A DNA stretch of 5,218 nucleotides from JBICHM01 sp043101835. GTDB taxonomy: Bacteria; Planctomycetota; Phycisphaerae; Phycisphaerales; UBA1924. The DNA is taken from the NCBI GenBank assembly GCA_043101835.1, contig JBICHM010000067.1:1-5218 (forward strand), read 5' to 3'. Positions within the stretch are counted from its first letter, which is position 1; every line of letters begins with the position of its first letter. The position numbers were made by a program, and so were the translations under genes. Below the pieces are notes generated by a model that saw only the letters and a program-made list of their open reading frames with translations, was not told where the DNA came from and did no database searches. Positions 1-5,218 of this stretch are shown one piece after another.

Positions 1-206
1 CCGATTCCGGGGGCTTCTCCCGGGCGGCCCAGCAGCGGAGCCGTGCGTTGACCGCGACCCTCCCCGCGACGGACCCGACAATGGCCGACATCCGTCGGCG
101 CGTGCTCGCCGGCGGATGTCGGCCATTGTCGGGTCCGTCGCGGGGAGGGTCGCGGTCAACGCACGGCTCCGCTGCTGGGCCGCCCGGGAGAAGCCCCCGG
201 AATCGG
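1..206. repeat. Giant near-perfect inverted repeat (palindrome) at the window edge
   Basis: Bases 1-94 are the exact reverse complement of bases 113-206. Inside that, T95 faces G112 (the only mismatch), 96-100 pair with 107-111, and 101-106 form the loop. The total is 99 paired positions out of 100. The outer end of the left arm coincides with base 1, so the true arm could be longer. The length and perfection far exceed those of a transcription terminator, and there is no T-run. No transposase or terminal-repeat structure is associated with it. The likeliest reading is a fold-back (self-primed or template-switched) artefact at a contig end, seeded by the small native quasi-palindrome at 96-111. 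A genuine cruciform-forming palindrome or hairpin end cannot be excluded from the sequence. Confidence 0.97.
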
Positions 207-444
207 CGGAGGGAAAAGGGAAGGAAGGCTAGGCGCATCCCACCCCTCGCGCCCCCCGGATGGGGCGCAACCGCCCCCACGACCGCCTCGGCCCGCACAT
301 CCGGACGCGCCCCGCCCACCTTTGCCAGACGCCCCAACTCCCCGATTCAGCCGGGTCCGTCCCGCGCCGATCAAGCGATCACCCAGAGCCGCGCGCGCCG
401 GTGTGCGCGGCACGTCCGGGAACCGTCAAGACGGGGCCTGCCGC
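207..444. other. Non-coding stretch upstream of the coiled-coil gene
   Basis: No convincing gene is seen in these 238 bases. Open frames here give low-complexity Arg/Pro/Gly/Ala translations typical of GC-rich shadow frames. A purine-only tract occupies 208-228. A GC-rich hairpin lies at 388-411 (388-394 pair with 405-411, continued by wobble pairs), ending 33 bases before the start codon at 445, so it could sit in the 5' leader. No good -10/-35 pair was found, although the stretch presumably holds the promoter of the gene at 445. Confidence 0.5.
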
Positions 445-2742
445 ATGAGCGCGCATCACGAGAACGAGACGCCGCACGAGCACGACGCGCACGGCGAGCA
501 CAGCCACGACGAGGTCGTGGACGCCGTCAACGCCCTCCGCGGCCACCTGGCCGGCCTCGGGCGCGATGGCGACACCGACAGCGACAACGCCGGCGGGCGC
601 GAGGAGTGGGAAGCCGCACTCGAGGCGCGCGAGCGCGTCGTCGCCGAGCGCGAGCAGGCCGTGTCGCGCGAACGCGCCGCCATGAAGTCGCACCGCCAGG
701 AGCTCAAGGACGCGCAGCAGCAGATCCAGCAGGCCAGCGACGACCTGCTCGAGCGCGCCGCCTCGGTCAACCGCGACCGAGCCGAGATCGACCGCCTCAA
801 GCAGGAGCAGGAGCAGGCCCTGCGTCAGCGCCGCGATGAGCTTGAAGCCGAGAGCAAGCGCCGGCGCGCCGATTTCGATCGGCGCCTCGAAGAGGAGTCC
901 GCGCACCTCCGCGAACGCCTCGAAGAGGAGTTCACCGCCCGGAAGGAGACGCTTCGAGCCGAGATCGCCCGCCAGCGCGAAAGCCTCGAGGAGCTCGAAC
1001 GCGACCTCGACGAGCGCGCCCGTGAGATCGACGCGCAAGCGCAACAGATCGAAGAGAACGCCCGCGCCCTCGATGCGCGCGAAAGCGAGCGCATCGGCGA
1101 GCTCGAAGCCGCCGTGCTCGACCGCGACCAGCGCCTCGACCGGGCGTCACGCGACGCCGAGGCGTTGCGCGTGCAGTTCGACACGCTGCGCCAGGAGGCC
1201 CAGGGCGCCGTCGATGCGCGCGCCGAGCTCGAGAGCCTGCGCGTCCGTCTCGACGACGCCGAGTCGCGCGAGGCCGAGCTGCACCGCGCCCTTGCCGAGG
1301 CGCGCGACGCCGCGGGCGCCGGCGAAGACCAGACCCGCTCGCTGCGCGACCAGATCGCGACGCGCGACCAGCGCATCGAGGAGCTCGAAGGCACCGTCGC
1401 CGAGGCGCGTGAGCACGCCGAGCTCGCCGAGGCGTTCCAGAACGACCTGAACGAGCGCGACGCCCGCATCGCGGAGCTCGACGCAGCCCTCGCCGAGGCG
1501 CGGGCGCAGGGTGAGGGCGCCGAATCGCTCCACGCCGAGATCGCCGATCGCGACGCGCGCCTCGCCGACGTCGAGCGCGCCCTGGAAGAGGCGCTCGCCG
1601 CCGGCGCCGCCTCCGACGAGCACGACGCCGAGCGCCTGGCCGCCCTCGAAGCCGAGATCGCCTCGCGCGACGAGCAGATCGCCGACCTGTCGTCGCGTCT
1701 CGAGGCGGCGCTGCAGGCGACCGGCGAAACGTCCGGCGTCGATCCCGCCGAGATCGAGAAGCGCGACCGGGCGATCGAGAAGCTCGTGGCTCGGCTCAAG
1801 CAGGCCGAGCAGGAGCGCGACGCCCTCGCCCAGAGCGCCGGCGACAGCGCCGATCACGCGGGCGCATTCCACGACGACCACCTCCAGCGCCGACGCGAGC
1901 GCCTGCTCGCCTACCGCCGGATGGTCGAGACCGAATCGAAGAAGATCAACCAGGCCAAGCGCGCGGTCGCCCAGCGCCACGCCGAGGCCGAGAAGGTGCT
2001 CCAGCACCGTCGCGCGATCGCCGAGATGCGCCAGCGCCTCGAGAAGACCGAGGCGCGCGTCGAGAAGCGGGCCAAGCGCTACAACGCCGCCCGTCTGGCG
2101 CTCATGCTCGTCGCCGCCCTCGCGGCCCTCGGATTCGGCGCCTGGCACGTCGCCAAGATGGTCCCCATGGACTACCTCGCACACGCCACCCTCCGCGCCG
2201 AACCGGTCGGCGCCGACAGCCTCACCGACGAGCAGCTCCAGGCGTGGCGCAAGTACGCCGGCGGCCTGGTCACCGACCCCCGCCTCGTCGAACTCGCCGC
2301 CGAACGCATGAAGCGCCGCGGACTCGAAGAGTTCGCCAGCGCCCCCGTGCTCGGCGCCAAGATGAACGACGACCTGGACTTCTCCTTCCCCAGCCCCGAC
2401 TCCATGACCGTCACGCTCAAGGGGACCGGCGATCTGGCCACCCAGCGCGTGCTCGAAACCTACCTCGCCACCATGGTGTCCCTCGCCAACGATGCGCGCA
2501 CGCAACGCGCCGACAGCGCCAACACCAACGTCGCCGCCATGCCGCGCGCAGAAGAGGCCCCGCTCGACCAGCAGCGCCTGCTCGTGACCGCCGGCGGCAT
2601 CTGGGGCGTCGGCGCGCTGATCGTCATGACCTTCGGCATCTGGGGCGTCGGCGTCTTCAGCCGCATGAACGCGAGCGTGCACAAGGACGATGAGGCCGCC
2701 ATGAAGGCCGCCTTCGAGTGGTCCGGCGCTGAAGCCGCCTGA
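445..2742 (+). CDS. Large coiled-coil membrane protein with Wzz/PCP-like extracytoplasmic domain (765 aa)
   Basis: I do not recognise a named family. Visible parts are: a His/Asp/Glu-rich N-terminus (residues 1-25, seven His); a highly charged Arg/Glu/Ala coiled coil from about 52 to 545, with no proline between residues 10 and 434; a membrane segment at 551-570 (LALMLVAALAALGFGAWHVA); an extracytoplasmic domain at about 571-710; and a Gly-rich membrane segment at 712-738; then a charged tail. There is no cysteine. The two-helix hairpin around a domain that begins with a strand (ATLRAEP), continues with a VTDPRLVELAAERM helix and ends with a TVTLKGTGDLATQRVLETYL section resembles Wzz/GumC chain-length regulators. 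This suggests an envelope scaffold or polysaccharide-related role, which is inference. No signal peptide is visible, so the coiled coil should face the cytoplasm. ATG 445 is chosen over upstream in-frame starts (GTG 403, ATG 322) because residues before it look non-coding; the ribosome site is weak (ACGGGG, 431-436). The gene ends at TGA 2740-2742, facing the anti-sigma gene. Confidence 0.93.
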   Translation: MSAHHENETPHEHDAHGEHSHDEVVDAVNALRGHLAGLGRDGDTDSDNAGGREEWEAALEARERVVAEREQAVSRERAAMKSHRQELKDAQQQIQQASDDLLERAASVNRDRAEIDRLKQEQEQALRQRRDELEAESKRRRADFDRRLEEESAHLRERLEEEFTARKETLRAEIARQRESLEELERDLDERAREIDAQAQQIEENARALDARESERIGELEAAVLDRDQRLDRASRDAEALRVQFDTLRQEAQGAVDARAELESLRVRLDDAESREAELHRALAEARDAAGAGEDQTRSLRDQIATRDQRIEELEGTVAEAREHAELAEAFQNDLNERDARIAELDAALAEARAQGEGAESLHAEIADRDARLADVERALEEALAAGAASDEHDAERLAALEAEIASRDEQIADLSSRLEAALQATGETSGVDPAEIEKRDRAIEKLVARLKQAEQERDALAQSAGDSADHAGAFHDDHLQRRRERLLAYRRMVETESKKINQAKRAVAQRHAEAEKVLQHRRAIAEMRQRLEKTEARVEKRAKRYNAARLALMLVAALAALGFGAWHVAKMVPMDYLAHATLRAEPVGADSLTDEQLQAWRKYAGGLVTDPRLVELAAERMKRRGLEEFASAPVLGAKMNDDLDFSFPSPDSMTVTLKGTGDLATQRVLETYLATMVSLANDARTQRADSANTNVAAMPRAEEAPLDQQRLLVTAGGIWGVGALIVMTFGIWGVGVFSRMNASVHKDDEAAMKAAFEWSGAEAA
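1345..1839 (+). repeat. Degenerate ~31-residue coiled-coil repeats inside the 445-2742 gene
   Basis: Five diverged copies share a core of the type E-I-x-x-R-D-x-R-I-x-E-L-E-x-x-L-x-E-A. The Arg-Asp pair begins at residues 307, 338, 369, 408 and 440 of the protein, giving spacings of 31, 31, 39 and 32 residues. Copies include RDQRIEELEGTVAEA, RDARIAELDAALAEA, RDARLADVERALEEA, RDEQIADLSSRLEAA and RDRAIEKLVARLKQA. The copies have drifted at the DNA level, so this is an old protein-level duplication or a convergent heptad/hendecad periodicity. Confidence 0.7.
2595..2653 (+). repeat. 20-base exact direct repeat in the last membrane segment
   Basis: Bases 2595-2614 and 2634-2653 are identical over 20 bases. 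They lie 39 bases apart (13 codons, in frame) and encode the twin GIWGVG motifs at residues 718-723 and 731-736 of the coiled-coil membrane protein. Flanking codons differ. The spacing places the two motifs roughly three and a half helical turns apart on the same transmembrane helix. Confidence 0.95.
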
Positions 2743-2765
2743 CCGCGACGCATTCCGACGCAAAA

Positions 2766-2806
2766 CCAACAACGCCCCGGCCGAGTCGCCGGGGCGTTGT
2801 CGTTGG
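2766..2806. terminator. Probable bidirectional terminator between convergent genes
   Basis: Bases 2771-2780 (aacgccccgg) pair perfectly with 2789-2798 around an 8-base loop. The stem can be extended by 2766-2770 pairing with 2802-2806 across a 3-base bulge. It sits 23 bases or more past the coiled-coil stop codon (2742) and 22 bases past the anti-sigma stop (2829). Read on the minus strand, the hairpin is followed by a T-rich tail (gttggttttg), so it is a better intrinsic terminator for the sigma/anti-sigma operon. On the plus strand the tail is only moderately T-rich. Confidence 0.8.
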
Positions 2807-2828
2807 TCGGTGTGATGATTCTGCGAAG

Positions 2829-3626
2829 TCAGGCGCCGGCGCTGACCAGCAGCGGGCTGGCGCTCTGCGGCGCCACGATCGCCAGGGTCGAGCCCGGCGT
2901 CATCGCGAGGTTCTGGATCTGGTGCCCGCGCACGCCGCCGGTGTAGGCGAACTCGGCGATGGTCTCGACGACCTGACCGCTGGGATCGAGCACGGCGAGG
3001 CGATACGCGCCCTCGATCACGGGCATCTGGTTGCAGATGAGCCAGGCCATCCCGGTCTCGGCGTCGAGGTAGATCGACGCGGAGCCCGAGCGGATGTCGG
3101 CGTCGAATGACGCCGGCACGAAGGCCATCCGCGTGGTGTTCGGGTTGGTGAGCGCGTTGGCGAACTGCGAGCCGAGGTCCTTGGTGATCAGGGACGCGAG
3201 ATCGCCGTCCTGCGACGCCGCCGCGGCGCGGCTCCACTCACGCTGCAGGCTGAAGCCCGCCGCCATAAGCACGACCGTGGCCGTCGCGAAACCAATGCAC
3301 GCCGCCCGCCACAGCGGGCTGACGTTCCGGCGCAGCGCCACGCTCGCCGGCGCAAGCCGGGCGAGCACATCGGCGCCGTCCCGCGCCGTCACGCCGCGCA
3401 TCGCATCGCGCACCGCGTAGACCACGCGAGCGCGCAACCCCGCGGCGGGCTCGACGTCCGGCAGCAACGCCTCGGCGTCCGCCAGACGGCCCTGTTCGCG
3501 CCGCACCTGACGCTGGACCGTCGCCGACGCCGCGCCGAAGGCGCGCTCAAACGCCTCCCGCTCCTGGTCGTCGAGCAGGCCCATCGCGTCGAGCGAGGCC
3601 ATCTCAATCAGTTCTCGAGTCGTCAT
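2829..3626 (-). CDS. RskA-type membrane anti-sigma factor (265 aa)
   Basis: Likely binds and silences the ECF sigma factor encoded just upstream. From the ATG start, residues 1-75 form a cytoplasmic sigma-binding domain (ELIEMASLDAMGLLDDQEREAFERAF, then PAAGLRARVVYAVRDAM), closely resembling the RskA N-terminal domain, which lacks the HxxxCxxC zinc motif; none is present here. One membrane segment follows at about 106-126 (AACIGFATATVVLMAAGFSL). The extracytoplasmic C-terminal domain, about 130-265, carries the RskA hallmark WLICNQMPVIEGAYRLAVLD and an ending with STLAIVAPQSASPLLVSAGA. Family members are often released by regulated intramembrane proteolysis, which is family knowledge. ATG 3626-3624 overlaps the sigma stop as TGATG and sits 8 bases after GAGGAG; GTG 3629 is one codon upstream but only 5 bases from that site. 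Cys occurs only in the membrane segment and in WLICN. The gene ends just before the shared terminator. Confidence 0.93.
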   Translation of the reverse strand: MTTRELIEMASLDAMGLLDDQEREAFERAFGAASATVQRQVRREQGRLADAEALLPDVEPAAGLRARVVYAVRDAMRGVTARDGADVLARLAPASVALRRNVSPLWRAACIGFATATVVLMAAGFSLQREWSRAAAASQDGDLASLITKDLGSQFANALTNPNTTRMAFVPASFDADIRSGSASIYLDAETGMAWLICNQMPVIEGAYRLAVLDPSGQVVETIAEFAYTGGVRGHQIQNLAMTPGSTLAIVAPQSASPLLVSAGA

Positions 3627-4207
3627 CACACCGGCTCCTCACCGCCAACCGCCTGCTCCCTCAGACGCACCATCGCGCGGCTCAGGGTTGACTTGATCGT
3701 CCCGATCGGACGATCCAGCTCCAATCCGATCTGCCGCAGTGTCTGGCCCCCGAGATACGCCCGGGTCAGAACCGCTCGCTGCAGCTCGGGAAGTCGCTCA
3801 ATCCGCTTCATGAGCGCCTCGAAGCGCTCCGTATCTTCCACGTTCTGCAGGGGGCTCGCCGGCGCCTCGGTTGCGCCGCCCGCGGACCATTGTTCCTGCA
3901 GGGCATACGTCGCTTTCACACGCACGCGCGACCGGCGGAGTCGATCCACCAGGTATCGGCGGGTGATCAACACCACCCACGTCGACAGAGCCGCGCGGCT
4001 CGGGTCATATCGGTCCGCCGTGCGCCACAGCCGCACGAAGACCTCCTGCACGGCGTCCTCCGCATCCGTCTTCGACGGCAGCATCTGATATGCCATCCGA
4101 TACACCAACGAGCCAAACCGGTCGTACAGCTCGCCCACGGCGGACTCGTCATTGGCCGCCACGCGCTGCATCAACTCGACATCTTGCACTGGCCGGCCGT
4201 CACTCAC
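3626..4207 (-). CDS. ECF-family RNA polymerase sigma-70 factor (193 aa)
   Basis: Directs RNA polymerase to alternative promoters. Region 2 spans about residues 23-93: AVGELYDRFGSLVYRMAYQM, then the conserved core DAEDAVQEVFVRLW (48-61) and the -10-recognition part TWVVLITRRYLVDRLRR (76-92). A linker of about 30 residues follows, then region 4 (about 123-186) with a helix-turn-helix in QTLRQIGLELDRPIGTIKST followed by LSRAMVRLRE, which binds the -35 element. No C-terminal extra domain is present. The pairing with RskA suggests a SigK-like ECF group. Unlike mycobacterial SigK, which is described as having a redox disulfide, this protein has no cysteine. GTG 4207 is chosen because GGGAGGTG (4220-4213) precedes it at ideal spacing; the open frame continues up to 4441 but that extension looks non-coding. 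Its stop overlaps the anti-sigma start, so the two form an operon. Autoregulation is common for such factors but not shown here. Confidence 0.96.
   Translation of the reverse strand: MSDGRPVQDVELMQRVAANDESAVGELYDRFGSLVYRMAYQMLPSKTDAEDAVQEVFVRLWRTADRYDPSRAALSTWVVLITRRYLVDRLRRSRVRVKATYALQEQWSAGGATEAPASPLQNVEDTERFEALMKRIERLPELQRAVLTRAYLGGQTLRQIGLELDRPIGTIKSTLSRAMVRLREQAVGGEEPV
3635..3640 (-). promoter_or_regulatory. Ribosome binding site of the anti-sigma gene
   Basis: On the minus strand GAGGAG lies inside the last codons of the sigma gene. It leaves 8 bases to the ATG at 3626 and 5 bases to the GTG at 3629, favouring the ATG. Together with the TGATG overlap this supports translational coupling of the two genes. 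Confidence 0.75.
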
Positions 4208-4212
4208 GGCCG

Positions 4213-4220
4213 CACCTCCC
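4213..4220 (-). promoter_or_regulatory. Strong ribosome binding site that sets the sigma factor start
   Basis: On the minus strand GGGAGGTG is followed, after 7 bases counted from the end of GGAGG, by GTG 4207. This decides the GTG start against the longer frame from 4441 and against ATG 4171. Confidence 0.8.
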
Positions 4221-4264
4221 GGTCTGAGCCCATCGGCCCCGGTCAAACAAGCATTTGCGCCACA

Positions 4265-4270
4265 AGTATA
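4265..4270 (-). promoter_or_regulatory. Candidate -10 box for the sigma/anti-sigma operon
   Basis: The minus strand reads TATACT here, a 5 of 6 match to the housekeeping -10 consensus. It would give a leader of about 50 bases before GTG 4207. No good -35 hexamer sits 16-19 bases upstream; the region there is G-rich (ggatcc, cccgg). It is a single-box prediction. Confidence 0.35.
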
Positions 4271-4345
4271 CGAGCCCCGGTCCCGCCGGGATCCACCCCA
4301 AAAGCCCCTTTTCGACCTGAACTTCCCCGGGGGCCGCAAGATTAA

Positions 4346-4363
4346 CGTTTGGATTTCGTTTGG
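4346..4363. repeat. Short tandem-spaced direct repeat in the divergent intergenic region
   Basis: The heptamer cgtttgg occurs at 4346-4352 and again at 4357-4363, with starts 11 bases apart, about one DNA turn. It lies in the most AT-rich part of the 4208-4455 intergenic region, between the two candidate promoters, where an operator would be expected. A role in binding a regulator is speculation. The rest of 4208-4455 holds only small GC hairpins (4276-4290, 4300-4312) and no gene. Confidence 0.4.
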
Positions 4364-4390
4364 CATACTCGGGTTTTCACAAGTTCCGTC

Positions 4391-4420
4391 TTGTATCGCC
4401 GATGAAACTCCTGCTAGACT
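4391..4420 (+). promoter_or_regulatory. Candidate extended -10 promoter for the prepilin-like gene
   Basis: TGC followed by TAGACT (4412-4420) is an extended -10 element with a 4 of 6 match to the -10 consensus. A weak -35 (TTGTAT, 4391-4396) lies 18 bases upstream. Initiation near 4427 would leave a short leader containing the ribosome site at 4444-4450, which fits the GTG start at 4456 and argues against the in-frame ATG at 4402. A second, weaker option is TTAACG (4342-4347) with CATACT (4364-4369). Confidence 0.4.
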
Positions 4421-4443
4421 TTGGCGGAGACTGGGGGCCACCC

Positions 4444-4450
4444 GGGAGGG
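4444..4450 (+). promoter_or_regulatory. Ribosome binding site of the prepilin-like gene
   Basis: GGGAGGG lies 5-6 bases before GTG 4456, a good Shine-Dalgarno match. The alternative in-frame ATG at 4402 has no such site. Confidence 0.7.
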
Positions 4451-4455
4451 CTTCG

Positions 4456-5218
4456 GTGGCGCAACGCATCACTCCGCATCCAGGGTTCGCTGGTCGGCGC
4501 ACAGCGCAGCGCGCAGGGTTCACGCTGCTCGATGTGCTCGTGGTGATCGTCGTGATCGCGCTGCTGATGGGGCTGCTTGCCCCGTCGCTCTCGCGCGTCA
4601 CCGAATCTGCGCGACGCGTCGTGTGCGCCTCGAATCTCCACCAGGTCGGTCTCGGCCTTTCGATGTGGGTGAACGACCACGACGGCGCGCTGCCGCCGGT
4701 CGCCTTCGCCGATGACGGACGAACGACCGAGCCCGCGCGGCTCCTGCAGCTTGCGCACCTCGGCGAGTTCGAACAGGACTGGGACGGCCTCGGCATGCTC
4801 GTCGCCGGCGGCTACCTCACCGCGCCCTCGCTCTTCTACTGCCCGAGCCACGCCGGCGAGAACGAGTTCGACCGCTACGAGGCCGACTGGAACACCCCCG
4901 GCGACGAGATCGTCGTCAACTACCACTACCGCTGGCTTTCGGCGAGCAACCGCTTCCTCGACAGCCTGCACGACGATGTCACGCTCGTCACCGACGGCAT
5001 CCGCACCCAGGCCGACTACAACCACGGCGCCGGCGCCAACATGCTCAAGGCCGACATGCGCGTCGTCTGGTTTGATGACGAGGACGAGCGCTTCGCCTCG
5101 CTCCTGCCCACATCGCTGACCGACGCGCGGGCCGCCGATGTACGCGCCCGCGCGCACAAGTCGGCCCACGATGTCGGCTCGGTACCCACGACCCACGACG
5201 ACCTCGACAAGACCCCCA
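4456..5218 (+). CDS. Prepilin-like protein with H-X9-D motif, 3' end outside the window (first 254 aa)
   Basis: Probable pseudopilin/type II secretion-like envelope protein. Residues 1-20 form a basic leader (several Arg, ending RTAQRAG), followed by the class III cleavage motif G21/F-T-L-L-D and a hydrophobic helix at 22-44 (LLDVLVVIVVIALLMGLLAP). After it come RRVVCASNL (53-61), QVGLGLSMWVNDHDGALPP, FYCPS (127-131) and, near 189-201, NHGAGANMLKADM. These are the landmarks of the planctomycete prepilin family with a processing-associated H-X9-DG domain. A prepilin peptidase would cleave after G21 and methylate F22, as known for the family. Two deviations are visible: Asp instead of Glu at mature position 5, and D-M instead of D-G in H-X9-DG. 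The frame stays open to base 5218, so the C-terminus is missing. ATG 4402 in the same frame would add 18 residues but lacks a ribosome site. It is divergent from the sigma/anti-sigma operon. Confidence 0.9.
   Translation, partial: MAQRITPHPGFAGRRTAQRAGFTLLDVLVVIVVIALLMGLLAPSLSRVTESARRVVCASNLHQVGLGLSMWVNDHDGALPPVAFADDGRTTEPARLLQLAHLGEFEQDWDGLGMLVAGGYLTAPSLFYCPSHAGENEFDRYEADWNTPGDEIVVNYHYRWLSASNRFLDSLHDDVTLVTDGIRTQADYNHGAGANMLKADMRVVWFDDEDERFASLLPTSLTDARAADVRARAHKSAHDVGSVPTTHDDLDKTP

Noticed and set aside
1..206. Palindrome as an intrinsic terminator or insertion sequence end
   Set aside because: The stem is far too long for a terminator, there is no T-run, and no transposase or target-site duplication is present.
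48..839. A 263-codon open frame on the plus strand starting inside the palindrome
   Set aside because: Its translation is Arg/Pro/Ala-rich low complexity, and it overlaps the start of the well-supported coiled-coil gene in a different frame.
825..1799. A 324-codon Ser/Arg-rich open frame on the minus strand
   Set aside because: This is a shadow of the coiled-coil codons (GAG/CGC read backwards give Ser/Arg/Ala) and has no ribosome site or domain.
1147..3237. A 696-codon open frame on the minus strand
   Set aside because: It lies antisense to the coiled-coil gene and overlaps the anti-sigma gene in another frame. Its length follows from GC-rich codon bias (few stops opposite GAG/GAC/GCC codons), and its translation shows no domain.
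4360..4378. TGGCAT-like sigma-54 promoter
   Set aside because: The -24 half is similar, but there is no GC element at the correct -12 spacing.
4208..4441. N-terminal extension of the sigma factor frame up to 4441
   Set aside because: GTG 4207 has a strong ribosome site, sigma region 2 begins directly after it, and the extension covers the promoter-like AT-richer intergenic region.
4402..4455. ATG 4402 as the start of the prepilin-like gene
   Set aside because: It is in frame but lacks a ribosome site, overlaps a promoter candidate, and would put a non-basic stretch before the class III leader. It is kept only as an alternative.

Overview
The window is a very GC-rich bacterial segment that looks planctomycete-like, most plausibly Planctomycetota of the Phycisphaerae type. 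The main reason is the gene at the right edge. It encodes a prepilin-like protein with a class III signal peptide, a C-A-S-N-L segment after the helix, a Y-C-P-S motif and an H-X9-D motif, an architecture expanded in that phylum. The assignment is inferred from protein family features alone.

Layout from left to right: positions 1-206 form an almost perfect giant inverted repeat (94 paired bases, one G/T mismatch, then 5 more pairs around a 6-base loop). It starts exactly at the window edge and may be a fold-back assembly artefact. Positions 207-444 hold no convincing gene. Positions 445-2742 (+) encode a 765-residue membrane protein with a His-rich N-terminus, a roughly 480-residue cytoplasmic coiled coil, and two membrane segments flanking a Wzz/polysaccharide-co-polymerase-like extracytoplasmic domain. 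A hairpin at about 2766-2806 lies between this gene and a converging operon and probably serves both. The converging operon (minus strand, 4207 to 2829) is a classic pair: an ECF sigma-70 factor followed by an RskA-type membrane anti-sigma factor, joined by a TGATG overlap. A 248-base divergent intergenic region (4208-4455) carries candidate promoters in both directions and a short direct repeat. From 4456 to the right edge runs the 5' part of the prepilin-like gene (+), which is open at the window end.

How they may work together: the sigma/anti-sigma pair is a self-contained envelope-responsive switch, with the sigma factor held at the membrane until RskA is inactivated, usually by proteolysis. 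The neighbours on both sides encode envelope-associated proteins (a coiled-coil membrane protein and a pseudopilin-like protein). The sigma factor could therefore control surface functions, but nothing in the sequence proves that either neighbour belongs to its regulon. No tRNA, rRNA, CRISPR array or insertion sequence was seen. The most unusual signals are the edge palindrome, the domain combination of the coiled-coil protein, and a 20-base exact in-frame duplication in its last membrane segment.
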